A stretch of DNA of 64,000 nucleotides from CAIMWS01 sp964409245. GTDB lineage: Bacteria > Verrucomicrobiota > Verrucomicrobiia > Limisphaerales > UBA1319. Below are positions 37,927-47,731 of the stretch, in pieces (within the stretch, counting starts at the first letter, position 1; every line of letters starts with the position of its first letter). Below the pieces are notes generated by a model. The model had not been told where the DNA came from. It saw only the letters and a program-made list of their open reading frames with translations, and searched no databases. Both the position numbers and the translations under genes were made by a program. The stretch covers positions 1 to 64,000 of the forward strand of contig CAYPCQ010000023.1 of NCBI GenBank assembly GCA_964409245.1. The letters are read 5' to 3'.

Positions 37927-39375
37927 ATGCGAAAGACGGTGTCAACCGGATTAAAGCCGGGCGTGTGCCTGTGGATTTCCCTTGCCGCCGGCCTGGCGGC
38001 ATGGTTTGGCCTGGCCCGGTGCCGGGCCGCCAGCGCAGATACCGGGGAATCCGGGCCACCGCAATCCGCCTCTGGTTCACCGCTGATCCGCCTGCTGTCC
38101 CCGGCGGCGGCGGCGGATCGCCAGGTCCGGATGCAATGGTGGCGGGAGGCCCGGTTCGGTCTTTTCATCAATTGGGGCCTTTACGCCCTGCCAGCGGGCC
38201 AGTGGAACGGCCAGCCGGTGCGGGGCACGGGCGAATGGATCATGAACTGGGCGCGGATCCCCGCGGCCGAATACGCGGCCCTGGCCGGCCGGTTCCAGCC
38301 GGCGCGGTTCGATGCCGCGGCCTGGGCCGCGCTGGCCGTGGAGTCCGGGGCCAGATACCTCGTCTTCACCGCCAAACATCACGACGGATTCGCCATGTAC
38401 CGCTCCCAGGTCAGCGGATTCAATGTGGTGGACGCCACCCCGTTCAAGCGCGATCCCGCCGCCGAGCTGGCCCAGGCCTGCCAAAAGCTGGGGCTCAAAT
38501 TCGGCCTCGCCTATTCCCACGCCATGGATTGGCACGAAACCAACGGCGCCGGGAATGTGTGGGATTTCCCGCCGGACGATAAAAAGAATTTCGACGAGTT
38601 CCTCAACCGCAAAACCATCCCCCAGCTGCGGGAACTGCTGGCCAATTACCAGCCCGCGGTGCTCTGGTTCAATACCCCCCGGATGATTACCCCGGTGCGT
38701 GCCGAAGCCATCCGCAGCCTGGTCCGCACCAACCTCCCCGGCTGCATCATCAACAGCCGGATCGGCGACAGCAGCGGGGATTATATTTCCACGCCGGAAA
38801 ACCGGGTTCCCAACGCCGTGTTCAAAACCGACTGGGAGTGCCCCGTTTCCATGAACCACACCTGGGGATTCCGCAGCGACGACACGGATTGGAAAAAACC
38901 CGCCGACCTGGTCTTCAAGCTGGTGGACACCGTGTCCAAAGGCGGCAACCTGCTCGTCAATGTCGGGCCGGATGCCAATGGCGAGATTCCCGCTGCCTGC
39001 CAGCAATCGCTGCGCCAGCTCGGCCAGTGGCTCAAAATCAATGGCGAGGCCATTTACGGCGCCGGCCCCACCCCGTTCGGCGATGAACTCATCCTGCGGA
39101 GCGGAAAAATCACCCGCGACCTGAAGGATTGGCGCTGCACCTCCAAACCCCAGCGCCTCTATATCCATCTGTTCACCCGGCCGCCCAAAAATATTTTCAC
39201 CCTCCCTTTGGGTAAAATCCAGGTCAAAGCCGCGCGGATGCTGGCTGATCCCCAAGGCGAAAAGCTGGCCGTCAACCGCGTGGAAGATGCCACGTTCGTC
39301 ACGCTGCCCCAAAGCCCGGGCCGGCTCGAGCCGCAGGTGCTGGTGCTGGACCTTGAAAGCCCCCCGCAACGCTGA
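37927..39375 (+). CDS. GH29 alpha-L-fucosidase-like protein with altered nucleophile
   Basis: A 482-residue exported glycoside hydrolase family 29 protein; the start at MRKTVSTGLKPG gives a signal peptide, though an ATG nine codons upstream is also possible. The catalytic barrel is recognisable from WWREARFGLFINWGLYALPA, VFTAKHHDGFAMY, and LLVNVGPDANGEIP. GH29 enzymes release L-fucose by a retaining mechanism with an Asp nucleophile, usually in LWFDTP-like sequence in this subgroup. Here codon 249 is AAT, giving LWFNTPRM, so the expected nucleophile is Asn. The conserved Glu in DWECPVSMNHTWGF (E304) remains. The protein may be inactive, a binding protein, or use another residue. No fucose catabolic genes adjoin it. 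Confidence 0.88.
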   Translation: MRKTVSTGLKPGVCLWISLAAGLAAWFGLARCRAASADTGESGPPQSASGSPLIRLLSPAAAADRQVRMQWWREARFGLFINWGLYALPAGQWNGQPVRGTGEWIMNWARIPAAEYAALAGRFQPARFDAAAWAALAVESGARYLVFTAKHHDGFAMYRSQVSGFNVVDATPFKRDPAAELAQACQKLGLKFGLAYSHAMDWHETNGAGNVWDFPPDDKKNFDEFLNRKTIPQLRELLANYQPAVLWFNTPRMITPVRAEAIRSLVRTNLPGCIINSRIGDSSGDYISTPENRVPNAVFKTDWECPVSMNHTWGFRSDDTDWKKPADLVFKLVDTVSKGGNLLVNVGPDANGEIPAACQQSLRQLGQWLKINGEAIYGAGPTPFGDELILRSGKITRDLKDWRCTSKPQRLYIHLFTRPPKNIFTLPLGKIQVKAARMLADPQGEKLAVNRVEDATFVTLPQSPGRLEPQVLVLDLESPPQR

Positions 39376-39513
39376 GCCATATCCCTGCCTTGGCCAGGGC
39401 CTTGATTGCGCCGCAGAAGTAATTCCCTGCTGCTTTCAGGTGCCGGCCGGGCCTGTTCCCCATGGAAAATCCCTTCGCCCCGGCTGGCCGCCCGGGTTGA
39501 ACGTGGCTGGGGA

Positions 39514-41232
39514 TCAGCGCCTGCCCTCGGTGATGGTGAGCAGGCGGTCCACCTCCACGTTTTCCAGGACGTCGGTGCCGCCGCCAATCCAGCGAACCTC
39601 GAGGCGGTCGATCCGGGTGCGGTGGCCCAGGCCGAAATGCGGATGCATCCCGTAATGGCTTTGGTAGCCGCGGCCGCTGTGGACCTCGTCGATCTGCGTC
39701 AGGTCGCCCGCCACCACCTTGATCCGGGCGCCGATGCCGTCCCGGTTGCTGCGGGTTCCGCGGAGCCGGATTTGGATCCAGTGGTTCTGGCCCGGGCTGA
39801 CATTCCGGAGGATGGTGGGCTCGCGCCGCGCGTTGAGGATTACCACATCGATCTTGCCGTCGTTGTCCAGATCGTCGAAGGCGGCGCCCCGGCTGCTGCG
39901 CTGGACGGCCAGGCCATCTCCGGCGCGGTTGGATACGTCGATGAATCTTCCCCGGCCGGTTTTCTCCAGCAGGATGTTCCGGGCCTCGTAGCTGGTGCTC
40001 TGATCCCAAAGGGCGACGTTATCCTGGAGGTGGCCGCAGGCGATGAACAAGTCGCGGTTGCCGTCATTGTCGAAATCGGCCAGGCCGGAACCCCAGGTGA
40101 CCTGGTTGTAGGTGCCGGTTCCGGCCCCGGTGGCGGCGGTCACATCCTCAAAAAATCCCTGGCCCAGATTGCGGTAGAGAATGGCCCACTGGTTCTGGTA
40201 GGAGGTCATATGGAAGTCGAGCCGTCCGTCATGGTCGTAGTCGCCGCATTCCACGCCCATGGTTCCCAGGCCGATGCCGTTGCGGTCGTAGGCCAGCCCG
40301 GTGAGGACGCCGGCCTCCTCGAAATGGCCCTTGCCATCGTTGCGCCACACAAAATTGGCCATGGCATCGTTGCCCACGATGATGTCGGTGTCGCCATCGT
40401 TATCGTAGTCGGCGCAGACCACCCCCATGCCGGTGCCCGCCTGGGCGGCGATGCCGGATGGGCGGGTAAGGTCGGTGAAGGTGCCATCCCCATTATTGTG
40501 GAACAGCGTGGATAGCACCGGTCCGTAAGCCATGGGGCCTGAGTAAGCGGGGTGGCCATTGATGCTGCGGGCCTGGTGTTTGGCGATGGTGAAGTCGCAA
40601 TAGTTGGCGGCAAAGAGATCCAGCCGGCCATCCCCGTCGATATCCAAAAAGCAGGCGCCGGCACCGACGTGATCACCGATGGCCACGCCCGCTTGCCGGG
40701 TTACGTCGGTGAAGGTGCCGTCGCCGTTGTTCCGGTAAAGGACGTTCGGCCCGAAATTGCTCAAGTAGATATCCGGGAAGCCATCGTTGTTGTAATCGCC
40801 GATGCACACCCCCAGGTGGTAATTGGTATCGGTCAGGCCGGCCGCCAGGGTCACGTCCGTGAACTTCCACCCCCCATCGTTCCGGCAAAGGGCATTGCGC
40901 GGCGGGGGCGTGTTGGCGGGCGCTCCCGGCAGGGGCGCCCCGTTCAGGAACAGGATATCGATCCGGCCATCGCCGTTGTAGTCGAAGGTCGCCAGGCCGG
41001 AGGCGACGCTCTCCACGATGTAGCGCCGCCCGGAGCTGCCATCCGTGTGGACAAAGGTGATGCCGGTTTCCCGGGTCACGTCTTTTAACTGGAGGGGCGA
41101 CGGGGCGTCCGCGGCGGTGAGCGGGGCGGTGAATAAACGCACCACGAGCAGGCCGTGAAACAGCCGGGAGCGGCGAAAAACCCGCGGGACACCGCGATCC
41201 GCGGACGAACTGCCAGGAAAGTTGAGGTTCAT
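39514..41232 (-). CDS. Secreted FG-GAP/VCBS and ASPIC/UnbV (CRTAC1-like) protein, copy A
   Basis: A 572-residue exported protein. After a signal segment (about 25-42) it contains repeated FG-GAP/VCBS calcium-binding motifs such as DYNGDGRIDILFLNG, DYNNDGFPDIYLSN, DIDGDGRLDLF and DFDNDGNRDLF, which build a seven-bladed propeller of the integrin-alpha type. The last 100 residues are the ASPIC/UnbV domain with RSNRDGIGARIKVVAGD and HFGLGHRTRIDRLEVRW. The family is widespread and secreted in Verrucomicrobiota and Planctomycetota; its function is not established. The start overlaps the stop of copy B by four bases, so they form an operon with the TPR gene upstream. A 389-bp part is nearly identical to copy B. 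Confidence 0.92.
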   Translation of the reverse strand: MNLNFPGSSSADRGVPRVFRRSRLFHGLLVVRLFTAPLTAADAPSPLQLKDVTRETGITFVHTDGSSGRRYIVESVASGLATFDYNGDGRIDILFLNGAPLPGAPANTPPPRNALCRNDGGWKFTDVTLAAGLTDTNYHLGVCIGDYNNDGFPDIYLSNFGPNVLYRNNGDGTFTDVTRQAGVAIGDHVGAGACFLDIDGDGRLDLFAANYCDFTIAKHQARSINGHPAYSGPMAYGPVLSTLFHNNGDGTFTDLTRPSGIAAQAGTGMGVVCADYDNDGDTDIIVGNDAMANFVWRNDGKGHFEEAGVLTGLAYDRNGIGLGTMGVECGDYDHDGRLDFHMTSYQNQWAILYRNLGQGFFEDVTAATGAGTGTYNQVTWGSGLADFDNDGNRDLFIACGHLQDNVALWDQSTSYEARNILLEKTGRGRFIDVSNRAGDGLAVQRSSRGAAFDDLDNDGKIDVVILNARREPTILRNVSPGQNHWIQIRLRGTRSNRDGIGARIKVVAGDLTQIDEVHSGRGYQSHYGMHPHFGLGHRTRIDRLEVRWIGGGTDVLENVEVDRLLTITEGRR

Positions 41233-42971
41233 GGCGTGTTTGGCTTGGCGGGCGGGGGAACGAGGCCGCGGCCCTCCACGATGGTGATCAACTGGTCGCC
41301 GCCCACGTTGCGGATGGTGTCGCGGCCGCCGCCGATCCAGTTCACCTGGATTTGCTCCACCTGACTGTGCTGGCCCAGGCCGAACTGGAGCCGCTGCCCA
41401 AAGTCACTCTGGTAGCTGCGCCCGCTGTGGACTTCATCAATCCGGGTCAGGCCGCCAGCGGTGACCGCCACCCGGGCCCCCACCCCGTCGCGGTTGGATT
41501 TTGTGCCGCGCAGCTGGATCTGCAGCCAGTGGTTGCGGCCCGGGCTGGCGTTCCGGATGATCGTAGGCTCGCGCCGCGCGTTGAGGATGACCGCGTCGAT
41601 TTTGCCATCGTTGTCCAGATCGTCGAAGGCGGCGCCGCGGCTGCTGAGCTTGGGCAGCAAGCCGTCGCCACACTGGTCCGACACATTCAGGAACTTTCCC
41701 TGGCCGGCATTGCGCAGGACCATGTTCCGGGCGTGATAGCTGGTGGTGTCGTCGAACAGCTCCACGTTGTCGATCAGGTGGCCGCAAGCCAGGAAGATAT
41801 CGCGCTGGCCGTCGTTATCCAAATCGACCAGGCCGGTGCCCCAGGTGACGTGCGGGTAAGTCCCGGCGCCCGCGCCGGTCTGCCGGGTCACATCGTCAAA
41901 ATAGGCGCCTCTCCGGCTCTCGTAAAGGGTGGTCAGCTGGCGCTGATAGGCGGTCGTGAAAAAGTCGAGCCAGCCGTCGTTATTCCAGTCGGCACACTCC
42001 ACCCCCATGGTGCCGTGGACATTGCCCAAGCCATCGAAGGCCAGCCCCAATAAGACCCCGACCTCCTTGAACTTGCCGCCGCCCTCATTCCGGAACACGA
42101 AGTTCGGGCGCAGGTCGTTGCCCACGATGATGTCGGTGTCGCCGTCGTTGTCGTAGTCCGCGCCGATCACGCCCATCCCGGACCCCAGGTGCGCGGCGAT
42201 GCCGGAGGCCACGCTGACATCGGTGAACGTGCCATCCCCGTGGTTGTGGAAAAGCACATTCGCCGTGGGCGGGAAATGCAGGGGGCCGGCGTAGGCGGGG
42301 AAGCCGTTCATGTGGGATATCTGGTGGTTCTGGAACGTGAAGCCCACATAGTTCGCCACGAACAAATCCAGGAGACCGTCCCCGTCGTAATCCAGAAAGC
42401 AGGCGCCCGCGCCGACGTGATCGCCGATGGCCACGCCCGCCTGCCGGGTCACGTCGGTGAAGGTGCCGTCGCCGTTGTTCCGGTAAAGGACGTTCGGCCC
42501 GAAATTGCTCAAGTAGATATCCGGGAAGCCATCGTTGTTGTAATCGCCGATGCACACCCCCAGGTGGTAATTGGTATCGGTCAGGCCGGCCGCCAGGGTC
42601 ACGTCCGTGAACTTCCACCCCCCATCGTTCCGGCAAAGGGCATTGCGCGGCGGGGGCGTGTTGGCGGGCGCTCCCGGCAGGGGCGCCCCGTTCAGGAACA
42701 GGATATCGATCCGGCCATCGCCGTTGTAGTCGAAGGTCGCCAGGCCGGAGGCGACGCTCTCCACGATGTAGCGCCGCCCGGAGCTGCCGTCCGTGTGGAC
42801 AAAGGTGATGCCGGTCTGCCAGGTGGCGTCCCGCAGCTGGATCGGGCAGGCCGGCTCGGCGGCGGTGAGCCGGGCGGCCAGGAGCCATGCGGGCAGGCGC
42901 CACGGGAGGTCCGCCAGGTGGCGCGCCCGGAGGATCCTACTGCGCCGCTTGGAGCTTTTTGAGGAATTCAT
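41229..42971 (-). CDS. Secreted FG-GAP/VCBS and ASPIC/UnbV (CRTAC1-like) protein, copy B
   Basis: A 580-residue paralogue of the following gene, with the same layout: basic N-terminus and hydrophobic signal (WRLPAWLLAARLTAAE), multiple FG-GAP/VCBS motifs (DYDGDGLLDLFVANY, DYDNDGDTDIIVGND), and a C-terminal ASPIC/UnbV domain. Its first 35 bases overlap the end of the TPR gene in a different frame, and its stop overlaps the start of copy A, so translation is probably coupled through all three. Residues about 52-195 match copy A almost perfectly, while the remainder is clearly diverged, pointing to recent gene conversion. Role unknown; extracellular calcium-stabilised binding protein is the reasonable guess. 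Confidence 0.92.
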   Translation of the reverse strand: MNSSKSSKRRSRILRARHLADLPWRLPAWLLAARLTAAEPACPIQLRDATWQTGITFVHTDGSSGRRYIVESVASGLATFDYNGDGRIDILFLNGAPLPGAPANTPPPRNALCRNDGGWKFTDVTLAAGLTDTNYHLGVCIGDYNNDGFPDIYLSNFGPNVLYRNNGDGTFTDVTRQAGVAIGDHVGAGACFLDYDGDGLLDLFVANYVGFTFQNHQISHMNGFPAYAGPLHFPPTANVLFHNHGDGTFTDVSVASGIAAHLGSGMGVIGADYDNDGDTDIIVGNDLRPNFVFRNEGGGKFKEVGVLLGLAFDGLGNVHGTMGVECADWNNDGWLDFFTTAYQRQLTTLYESRRGAYFDDVTRQTGAGAGTYPHVTWGTGLVDLDNDGQRDIFLACGHLIDNVELFDDTTSYHARNMVLRNAGQGKFLNVSDQCGDGLLPKLSSRGAAFDDLDNDGKIDAVILNARREPTIIRNASPGRNHWLQIQLRGTKSNRDGVGARVAVTAGGLTRIDEVHSGRSYQSDFGQRLQFGLGQHSQVEQIQVNWIGGGRDTIRNVGGDQLITIVEGRGLVPPPAKPNTP

Positions 42972-44319
42972 CGTACTTTTTCTCGCCGGGGCTCAGGGCC
43001 ACCGCCCGCCGCATGGCCTGCAACGCGCCCGGGAGGTCGTGGTTTTTCACGCAGGCCACCGCCAGCAGGTGAAAGTGGGGGCCGCTCGGCTCCCATGCGG
43101 CCACCTTCCGGGCCAGCGCCCGCGCCTCAGCCGGCTTGCGTTCGGCGCGCAGGTAGAGTTCCGCCAGGGCGCGATAACCCTCAGGCCATTCCGGAGCCAG
43201 CTCCAGGGTCTTCAGGTAAGCCCGTTCGGCCGCCTCGAACTGCTGGAGCCGGCCCAGGAGCCGGCCCAGGAAGAAATGATTCAGGCTGTTGCCAGGCTGC
43301 TCCGCCACCAGTTCCTTGAAGGCGCGCACGCCATCGGCCAGCGCCTTGCCCCGCACGTAGTGCGCTTCCAGAGCGGCCCGATAGGTGGGGCTGTCGGCGT
43401 CGAGGGTGGCCGCCTTGCGGAAGAACGCGGCCGCCTTTCCGGCCTGGCCATGAACCTGGTGGACCTGGCCCGCGCCAAAAAAGGTGCGCGCCACGGTTTT
43501 GCGGACCATCGGCAGGCCGGTCAGCGTCTCCTCCTGGGCGCCGCGCCCGGTCAGCGCCTGGCGGTCGGCCGCCTCCAGCTTCTGGAATTGCGCGCGGTGC
43601 CGGGCGGCCTCCTCCGGCTGCCCCAGCCTTACGCAAGCAGTGGCCAGCGCGTAATGCGCCTGGGTGTGGTCCGGCTGCAGGGCGATGGCCCGCTGCAGGC
43701 TCTCCTTGGCCCGCGCATGGTCGCCGGATTGCAGGCAGGCCTGCCCCAGCAGGTAGCAGCTCTCGCTGCCCGGCTGGGGCAGCCCGGCGGCTTGCTGGAG
43801 GGTCTGGACCGCCTCGGCAGTCCGGCCCAGATCCAGGCAGGCCCGCCCCAGCCGGTTCAGGATATCCGCGCCCGCCGCGCCGCGCTGGAGCGCCTCCTGG
43901 CACAGGCGCACACACTCCTCGAGCTGCCCCTTGTCGAAGGCGATCAGCGCCAGGACGGCGCAAGCCTCCGCCTGCCCCGGATCCAGCTCGAGGCACTTCC
44001 GCAGGTGCTGGACCGCTTCGTCGGTGCGGCCGGTGTTGTAGCAGGCGGATCCCAGCAGCGCGAAGGCCAGGGCATCGTTCGGGTAGGCTTCGATGGCCTG
44101 GTCCGCCGCCGCCACCGCCTCCTTTTTCAAGGCTTCGGCTTCCCCCTGGGGCTGGGGAAGGACGGCCTGCGGGCCGCCGCCCGGCTCAGCCGGGGCTGCC
44201 TTGGAAGCGGCTTGCGCGGCATGAGCCGGCGTGTTGGTTGAGGCCAGTGAAGAATCCGGCGGCCACCAACACCCCAGCGCCACTCCGAGCAGGAACCCCC
44301 CGCGCAGCGCCAGGCGCAC
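42937..44319 (-). CDS. Secreted TPR-repeat protein
   Basis: A 460-residue protein started at a GTG. A signal-like stretch (GFLLGVALGCWW) is followed by a low-complexity Ala/Pro region (about 25-60) and then about nine tetratricopeptide repeats, e.g. NDALAFALLGSACYNTGRTD, ADILNRLGRACLDLGRTAEA, HTQAHYALATACVRLGQPEE and GYRALAELYLRAERKPAEAR. TPR solenoids mediate protein-protein contact. It is the first gene of an operon with two ASPIC/UnbV proteins, an arrangement that suggests it scaffolds or partners them outside the inner membrane. The gene is divergent from the LamG/PA14 gene. The precise start is uncertain because no good ribosome site is visible. Confidence 0.88.
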   Translation of the reverse strand: MRLALRGGFLLGVALGCWWPPDSSLASTNTPAHAAQAASKAAPAEPGGGPQAVLPQPQGEAEALKKEAVAAADQAIEAYPNDALAFALLGSACYNTGRTDEAVQHLRKCLELDPGQAEACAVLALIAFDKGQLEECVRLCQEALQRGAAGADILNRLGRACLDLGRTAEAVQTLQQAAGLPQPGSESCYLLGQACLQSGDHARAKESLQRAIALQPDHTQAHYALATACVRLGQPEEAARHRAQFQKLEAADRQALTGRGAQEETLTGLPMVRKTVARTFFGAGQVHQVHGQAGKAAAFFRKAATLDADSPTYRAALEAHYVRGKALADGVRAFKELVAEQPGNSLNHFFLGRLLGRLQQFEAAERAYLKTLELAPEWPEGYRALAELYLRAERKPAEARALARKVAAWEPSGPHFHLLAVACVKNHDLPGALQAMRRAVALSPGEKKYDEFLKKLQAAQ

Positions 44320-44489
44320 CCAGCCGAGCCGGAGGCCGTCCGGCCCGGCCGGAGGGCCGCGCCGGGAACCTTTCGGTACACCAGTTTTTCTTCCTTCAGT
44401 AATAAGCCACCGCCGTAGTTTCGCGCAAAGTAGGGATTTTGGCCGGTGGCGTCAAGCCTCGAGGCCATGGAATCGATGTTGAAAGGGGC

Positions 44490-44519
44490 TTGACGTTGAA
44501 CTTTTTGCTTGGGTAATAT
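44490..44519 (+). promoter_or_regulatory. Sigma-70-type promoter upstream of LamG/PA14 gene
   Basis: TTGACG at 44490-44495 and TAATAT at 44514-44519, spaced 18 nt. The start codon is about 130 bp downstream, leaving a leader of roughly 120 nt. Confidence 0.6.
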
Positions 44520-44647
44520 CCGTCCAGATCTGCAGCAATATTACCTGGTTAGTCGAGCCACCTCGACGACGGCCCTCGCCGTTTGAGGCGCCGCCGGAGG
44601 GGGGAGACAACCCTGTTGCGGATTCCGAAAATCAAAATGCAGAGAGA

Positions 44648-47581
44648 ATGCCTATGCAAAAAAAACGCAAATTGACCAGCAAACTATCGCTGGCAAGCCT
44701 GGCCACCGGCCTGCTTGCCGCGAGCCTGACAGCCCAGGCCCAGACCACCGACCTGAAAGCGGGCCTGAAGGCCTATTGGAACTTCGATGGGAACCTCAAC
44801 GATTCGGCCGGCCAGTTCCAGGGCACCGAGAACGGGGCCGCCTCAATCCCGTTCGTGAACGGAGGAACCGGCTTTGGGAAGGCGATCCAGCTGGATGGGA
44901 CGGACCAGTATGTGGAGATCACCGGGGGTGAACCCGATGACCTCGCTTTTGCAGGCGGCAGCGTATCCATCTCCGGCTGGTTCAAGGTGGGGACTTTCGA
45001 CAAGTCCTGGCAGGCGCTGGTGGCCAAGGGCGAAGGCAGCAACTGGCGGGTGGCCCGGCGCGGCGCTGAGGGTGGCATTGCCTACGCGGGCGGCCTCACC
45101 GACACCCCCACTGGCAAAGATGTGAATGATGGCAATTGGCATCACTTTGTGGCGGTCAGCGACGCCGATGGCGCCGAGTATGGCACCGCGATGTATATCG
45201 ATGGCGTCCGGGATACGACCATCGCCGGCGCCGCTGCGCTCACCACGAACGGTAAAAGGATGATGGTTGGCGAGAATCCGGACGCGCGCGGCCGCTATTG
45301 GAATGGCGAAATCGACGACCTCGCCATCTGGGGCCGGGTGCTCAAGGATGCTGAAATCACTTTGCTGTACGATAGCGGAAAGGCGGGGAAGCCACTCAGT
45401 ATTTTGTTGGGCGCCGTGGTGGGTGACGCCGATGGGGATGGCATGCCCGACGATTGGGAAAAACAGTATGGCTTTAATCCGAACAACGCGGGCGATGCCG
45501 CCCAGGACGCCAACGGCAACGGGATCTCCAACCTGGAGGAGTTCAAGCGCGGCCTCGATCCGCTGGACACCACCAAGCCGGTGATCCTCTCCGTGGCGGC
45601 GGCCGCCACGTTTGACACGGTGAAAATCTCCTACTCGAAGGAGCTGGATCCCGCCACGGCCACCAACCTGGCCAACTATGCCATCAGCCCGACACTGGCG
45701 GTCACGGCTGCCTCCTACAAAAACAAGGTGGTTACGCTGACCACAGCCAAGCAAACCGCCGGCGCGGTGGCCTACACGGTGACTGTCACCAACGTGAAGG
45801 ATATCAACAATTGGACGGTGGCCGCGAACACCAAGGCGACCTTCTATTCGTACCTGCTGGCCAAGACGGGCGTGCTCAAGTTCTCCTATTGGGGGAACAT
45901 TACCGGAACCCCCGTGCAAGGGCTTTATGACGATCCCCGCTACCCGGCGACGCCCGACTTGACCGCCACGGTGTTCTCCTTCAACAGCCGCGGGGCCTTT
46001 GCGGATGACTCGCATGAGAATTACGGGGCGACCATGGAAGGCTTCCTGACCCCGACGGAGACGGCCGATTACCGGTTCTTCGTTTACAGCGATGACGCTT
46101 CCGAGCTGTATCTCAGCACCGATGCCACCGAAGCCAACCTGGCGCTCATCGCCCAGGAAACCGGCTGCTGCAACAACTTCACCGAACCCGGCACGGCCCG
46201 GACCTCGGAACCGGTCTCGCTGGTCGCCGGCAAGAAGTATTTCATCCGCATGGTCTATAAAGAGGGCGGCGGCGGAGACTATGGCCAGGTCGCCTGGCGG
46301 AAAGAGGGGGACACCACCGCCGCGGGCTCGCTGCTCCCGATCCCGGGCAAGTATCTCTCGGCCGCAGTGGATCTGCCGGCTCCGGCGGAAGGTTTGCTCT
46401 CGACCCAGTCTCCTGCGCCCAATGCCAAGAACGTCTCGCCGATCGCGAGCGTGACCGTCGTGCATATCGATGGCAAGACCGAATGGACGGCCGCGAACAC
46501 CAGCCTGAAGTTCAACAGCGCCGCGGTGACCCCCACGTTCACGAAGGATGGGACGACGGCGACGATCGTTTTCAAACCGAGCGCGATGCTCGCGAGCGGT
46601 TCGACCAACAAGGTGACCCTTAGCTACAAGGATCCGGGTGGCAACGACGCGACCCTGGAATGGACGTTTGTGGGCGCCGTGTACCGGGGTCCGGTCAAGG
46701 ATACGGTCAAGGGTTATAATGGCCTGCTTTTTGGGTCCGCCAATGTCACGGCGGATAAGGGCGGCCACACCGGCAAGGCGGGCGACTACGCCATCGATCT
46801 GACCATGAAGGGCGGCCCCGTGCAGGTCATCGATCCGCTGTTCCTGGCCGCCCTCAACGAGGCCACCGCGAAGGATGAGCTGAGCGTCGGGCTTTGGATC
46901 AAGAAGTATGACATCGCGGACTCCTCCGCCATCTGGTTCTCCTCGCCCACCCAGGGCCGCGTCTTCCAGGCGCACGTCCCTTGGAGCAACAACAACATCT
47001 ACTTCGACACCGCTGGCTGCTGCGATGCCGCCACCCAGCGGATGAACGCCGGAATTGACACGTTTGTTGATTACACCGGCGACATTGGCTGGTGGACCAA
47101 TAGCTGGAATTACTTCACCTTCACCAAGAAGGCGGATGTCAAACAAGTCTGGATCAACGGCAAATTGTTCCTCGAAGGGAGCAATACGGGCCTGCTCTCG
47201 AAGGATATCAACCAGTTCAACATCGGGGCGGACAACAGCTCGACGGGCGGCCTGATGCACGGTTTGGTGGACGATGTCGCCATCTTCTCGACGGCCCTGA
47301 CCGAGGCCAACATCCTGAAACTCGTCGCGGGCACCTCGCCCAAGGACATCGGTGGCGTGCTGGCCCTGTGGGAGTTCAACACCGTGGCGGCGCCTGAGGC
47401 GCCCAAGTTCACCAGCATCGTGAAGAATGCCGACGGCACCTTCACGATCACCTGGACCGGTGGCGGAACGTTGCAAGCCGCTCCCGTGGTGAACGGTCCA
47501 TACACGGATGTCCCTGGCGCCACCAGCCCGTACAAAGTCACCCCAACCGGGGCGTCCTTGTTCGGCCGGATTCGCCAGTAA
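44648..47581 (+). CDS. Secreted LamG / PA14 / LamG protein
   Basis: A 977-residue exported protein with a textbook signal peptide (LASLATGLLAASLTAQAQ); an ATG two codons later is an equally good start. Order: LamG domain (about 35-245, starting KAYWNFDGNLNDSAGQ); a thrombospondin type-3-like calcium site DADGDGMPDDWEKQYGFNP (about 260-300); a Big/SbsA-like domain (305-395); a PA14 domain (about 400-570) with GFLTPTETADYRFFVYSDD and YGQVAWRKEG; a second Big-like region; a second LamG-like domain (about 690-890); and a short C-terminal beta tail ending in the usual Verrucomicrobiota style. PA14 and LamG modules bind carbohydrates, so glycan adhesion is likely. It is alone, between a promoter and an intrinsic terminator. 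Confidence 0.92.
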   Translation: MPMQKKRKLTSKLSLASLATGLLAASLTAQAQTTDLKAGLKAYWNFDGNLNDSAGQFQGTENGAASIPFVNGGTGFGKAIQLDGTDQYVEITGGEPDDLAFAGGSVSISGWFKVGTFDKSWQALVAKGEGSNWRVARRGAEGGIAYAGGLTDTPTGKDVNDGNWHHFVAVSDADGAEYGTAMYIDGVRDTTIAGAAALTTNGKRMMVGENPDARGRYWNGEIDDLAIWGRVLKDAEITLLYDSGKAGKPLSILLGAVVGDADGDGMPDDWEKQYGFNPNNAGDAAQDANGNGISNLEEFKRGLDPLDTTKPVILSVAAAATFDTVKISYSKELDPATATNLANYAISPTLAVTAASYKNKVVTLTTAKQTAGAVAYTVTVTNVKDINNWTVAANTKATFYSYLLAKTGVLKFSYWGNITGTPVQGLYDDPRYPATPDLTATVFSFNSRGAFADDSHENYGATMEGFLTPTETADYRFFVYSDDASELYLSTDATEANLALIAQETGCCNNFTEPGTARTSEPVSLVAGKKYFIRMVYKEGGGGDYGQVAWRKEGDTTAAGSLLPIPGKYLSAAVDLPAPAEGLLSTQSPAPNAKNVSPIASVTVVHIDGKTEWTAANTSLKFNSAAVTPTFTKDGTTATIVFKPSAMLASGSTNKVTLSYKDPGGNDATLEWTFVGAVYRGPVKDTVKGYNGLLFGSANVTADKGGHTGKAGDYAIDLTMKGGPVQVIDPLFLAALNEATAKDELSVGLWIKKYDIADSSAIWFSSPTQGRVFQAHVPWSNNNIYFDTAGCCDAATQRMNAGIDTFVDYTGDIGWWTNSWNYFTFTKKADVKQVWINGKLFLEGSNTGLLSKDINQFNIGADNSSTGGLMHGLVDDVAIFSTALTEANILKLVAGTSPKDIGGVLALWEFNTVAAPEAPKFTSIVKNADGTFTITWTGGGTLQAAPVVNGPYTDVPGATSPYKVTPTGASLFGRIRQ

Positions 47582-47608
47582 TCCCATCGGATAACCAAAT
47601 TGCCACAC

Positions 47609-47638
47609 GAGACCGGGGACTTCCCCGGTCTCTTTTTT
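47609..47638 (+). terminator. Intrinsic terminator after LamG/PA14 gene
   Basis: GAGACCGGGG (47609-47618), loop ACTT, CCCCGGTCTC (47623-47632), then six T residues. It separates the secreted protein gene from the convergent restriction-modification island. Confidence 0.92.
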
Positions 47639-47731
47639 CCCCCGGACAGAACTCCGGATTTATCGTGGCAAAGCCTCCGGCCGCGCCGCGTTTGCTTGCT
47701 GCATGAACCCGGCCAAGGGGCCGGCCACCCA

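Noticed and set aside
44843..47608. A 921-codon open frame on the minus strand
   Set aside because: Antisense to the LamG/PA14 gene, with no domain motif, signal peptide or ribosome site.
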